DNA of 41,258 nt, taken from contig CAKZUV010000252.1 in the NCBI GenBank assembly GCA_937921555.1, positions 1 to 41,258 on the forward strand, read 5' to 3'. Below are positions 41,121-41,258 of the stretch, in pieces. The notes below the pieces were generated by a model. It worked only from the letters and a program-made list of their open reading frames with translations. It was not told the DNA's origin and searched no databases. The stretch is from an uncultured Saprospiraceae bacterium. GTDB lineage: Bacteria > Bacteroidota > Bacteroidia > Chitinophagales > Saprospiraceae. Position 1 is the stretch's first letter, and every line of letters begins with the position of its first letter. A program made the translations under genes and the position numbers.

Positions 41121-41258
41121 AGTAACGATCAAATAATAACTTCCACATCTGTGGCTAAAAGAATTTAAGCTATACTTCGTTAAAAAGCCTCGCCATAGCT
41201 AGGCTATGTCTACGTTTTTTAACTCGTCTAGCTTAAATTCTTCCTAGCCAAGATGACG
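41121..41258. mobile_element. MITE-like imperfect palindrome, family 1 (second copy, cut by window end)
   Basis: Reverse complement of 23994-24131 with about two differences over 138 bases. It begins with AGTAACGATCA after TTA, the same flank as the other copy. About 20 bases of the far end would lie beyond the window. Confidence 0.85.

Larger units (their letters stand above)
40876..41258. other. Intergenic repeats at the window edge
   Basis: After the receptor gene: a perfect palindrome, CATCAGCGCTGATG (40955-40968), copy B of the GATCCC doublet, and a copy of the family 1 palindromic element that runs off the window. No gene is visible. Confidence 0.6.

Overview
The window looks like chromosomal DNA of a member of the Bacteroidota, most likely a Saprospiraceae/Lewinella-like marine or freshwater lineage. 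The reasons are: five proteins carry type IX secretion (T9SS) C-terminal sorting domains (four type A, one type B 'gliding motility-associated'); there are SusC/TonB-type receptor architecture, lipoproteins with acidic residues after the lipobox cysteine, a BlaI/M56 pair, a DUF1800/DUF1501 pair, and -7 promoter boxes of the Bacteroidetes type (TAnnTTTG). Base composition and gene style are even throughout. I see no tRNA, rRNA, CRISPR array, prophage block or intact insertion sequence.

Layout. 1-2.1 kb: mtnA and a class II aldolase, a methionine-salvage/methylthioribose shunt pair. 2.4-5.3 kb: a T9SS cell-surface protein and a convergent Ig-fold lipoprotein sharing a bidirectional terminator. 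6.0-9.1 kb: a MeaB-type GTPase, the nucleoid protein YbaB/EbfC, and a LamG-type T9SS protein. 9.3-12.7 kb: a DUF1573 lipoprotein, a soluble TPR histidine kinase and pterin-4a-carbinolamine dehydratase, all on + and closely spaced. 12.7-19.4 kb (minus strand): a CarboxypepD-reg-like exported protein, Lon protease, topoisomerase IV subunit B, and an AntA-like phage-type regulator. 20-23.7 kb (minus strand): paaY, a Bax-inhibitor-1 membrane protein, paaH and paaG, a fragment of phenylacetyl-CoA degradation. 24.2-28.3 kb: a nitroreductase-like protein, then a DUF1800/DUF1501 pair. 28.7-31.7 kb: a lipoprotein, an EamA transporter, and an exported beta-propeller-like protein. 31.8-36.7 kb: blaI, an M56 (BlaR1-like) protease, a two-PDZ T9SS protein and a convergent one-PDZ T9SS protein. 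36.8-41 kb: a membrane-anchored LAS-type peptidase and a TonB-dependent receptor.

The most interesting regulatory unit is blaI-M56-PDZ. Two palindromic operator candidates lie over and just upstream of a good Bacteroidetes promoter in front of blaI. The M56 protein has intact zinc-protease motifs but no penicillin-binding sensor domain; its periplasmic tail is instead proline-rich, then rich in His, Met and Glu. The next gene encodes a secreted PDZ protein. This suggests an envelope or metal/protein-stress sensing circuit rather than beta-lactam resistance.

The intergenic regions carry several mobile-looking non-coding repeats. There are two roughly 160-base imperfect palindromes side by side at 23.7-24.1 kb that share an apex sequence. 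One of them recurs in inverted orientation, almost identical, at the right edge of the window. There is also a pair of roughly 93-base elements, each with two GATCCC...GGGATC palindromes, at 19.8 and 41.0 kb. All functional calls rest on motif reading alone; no database search was run.
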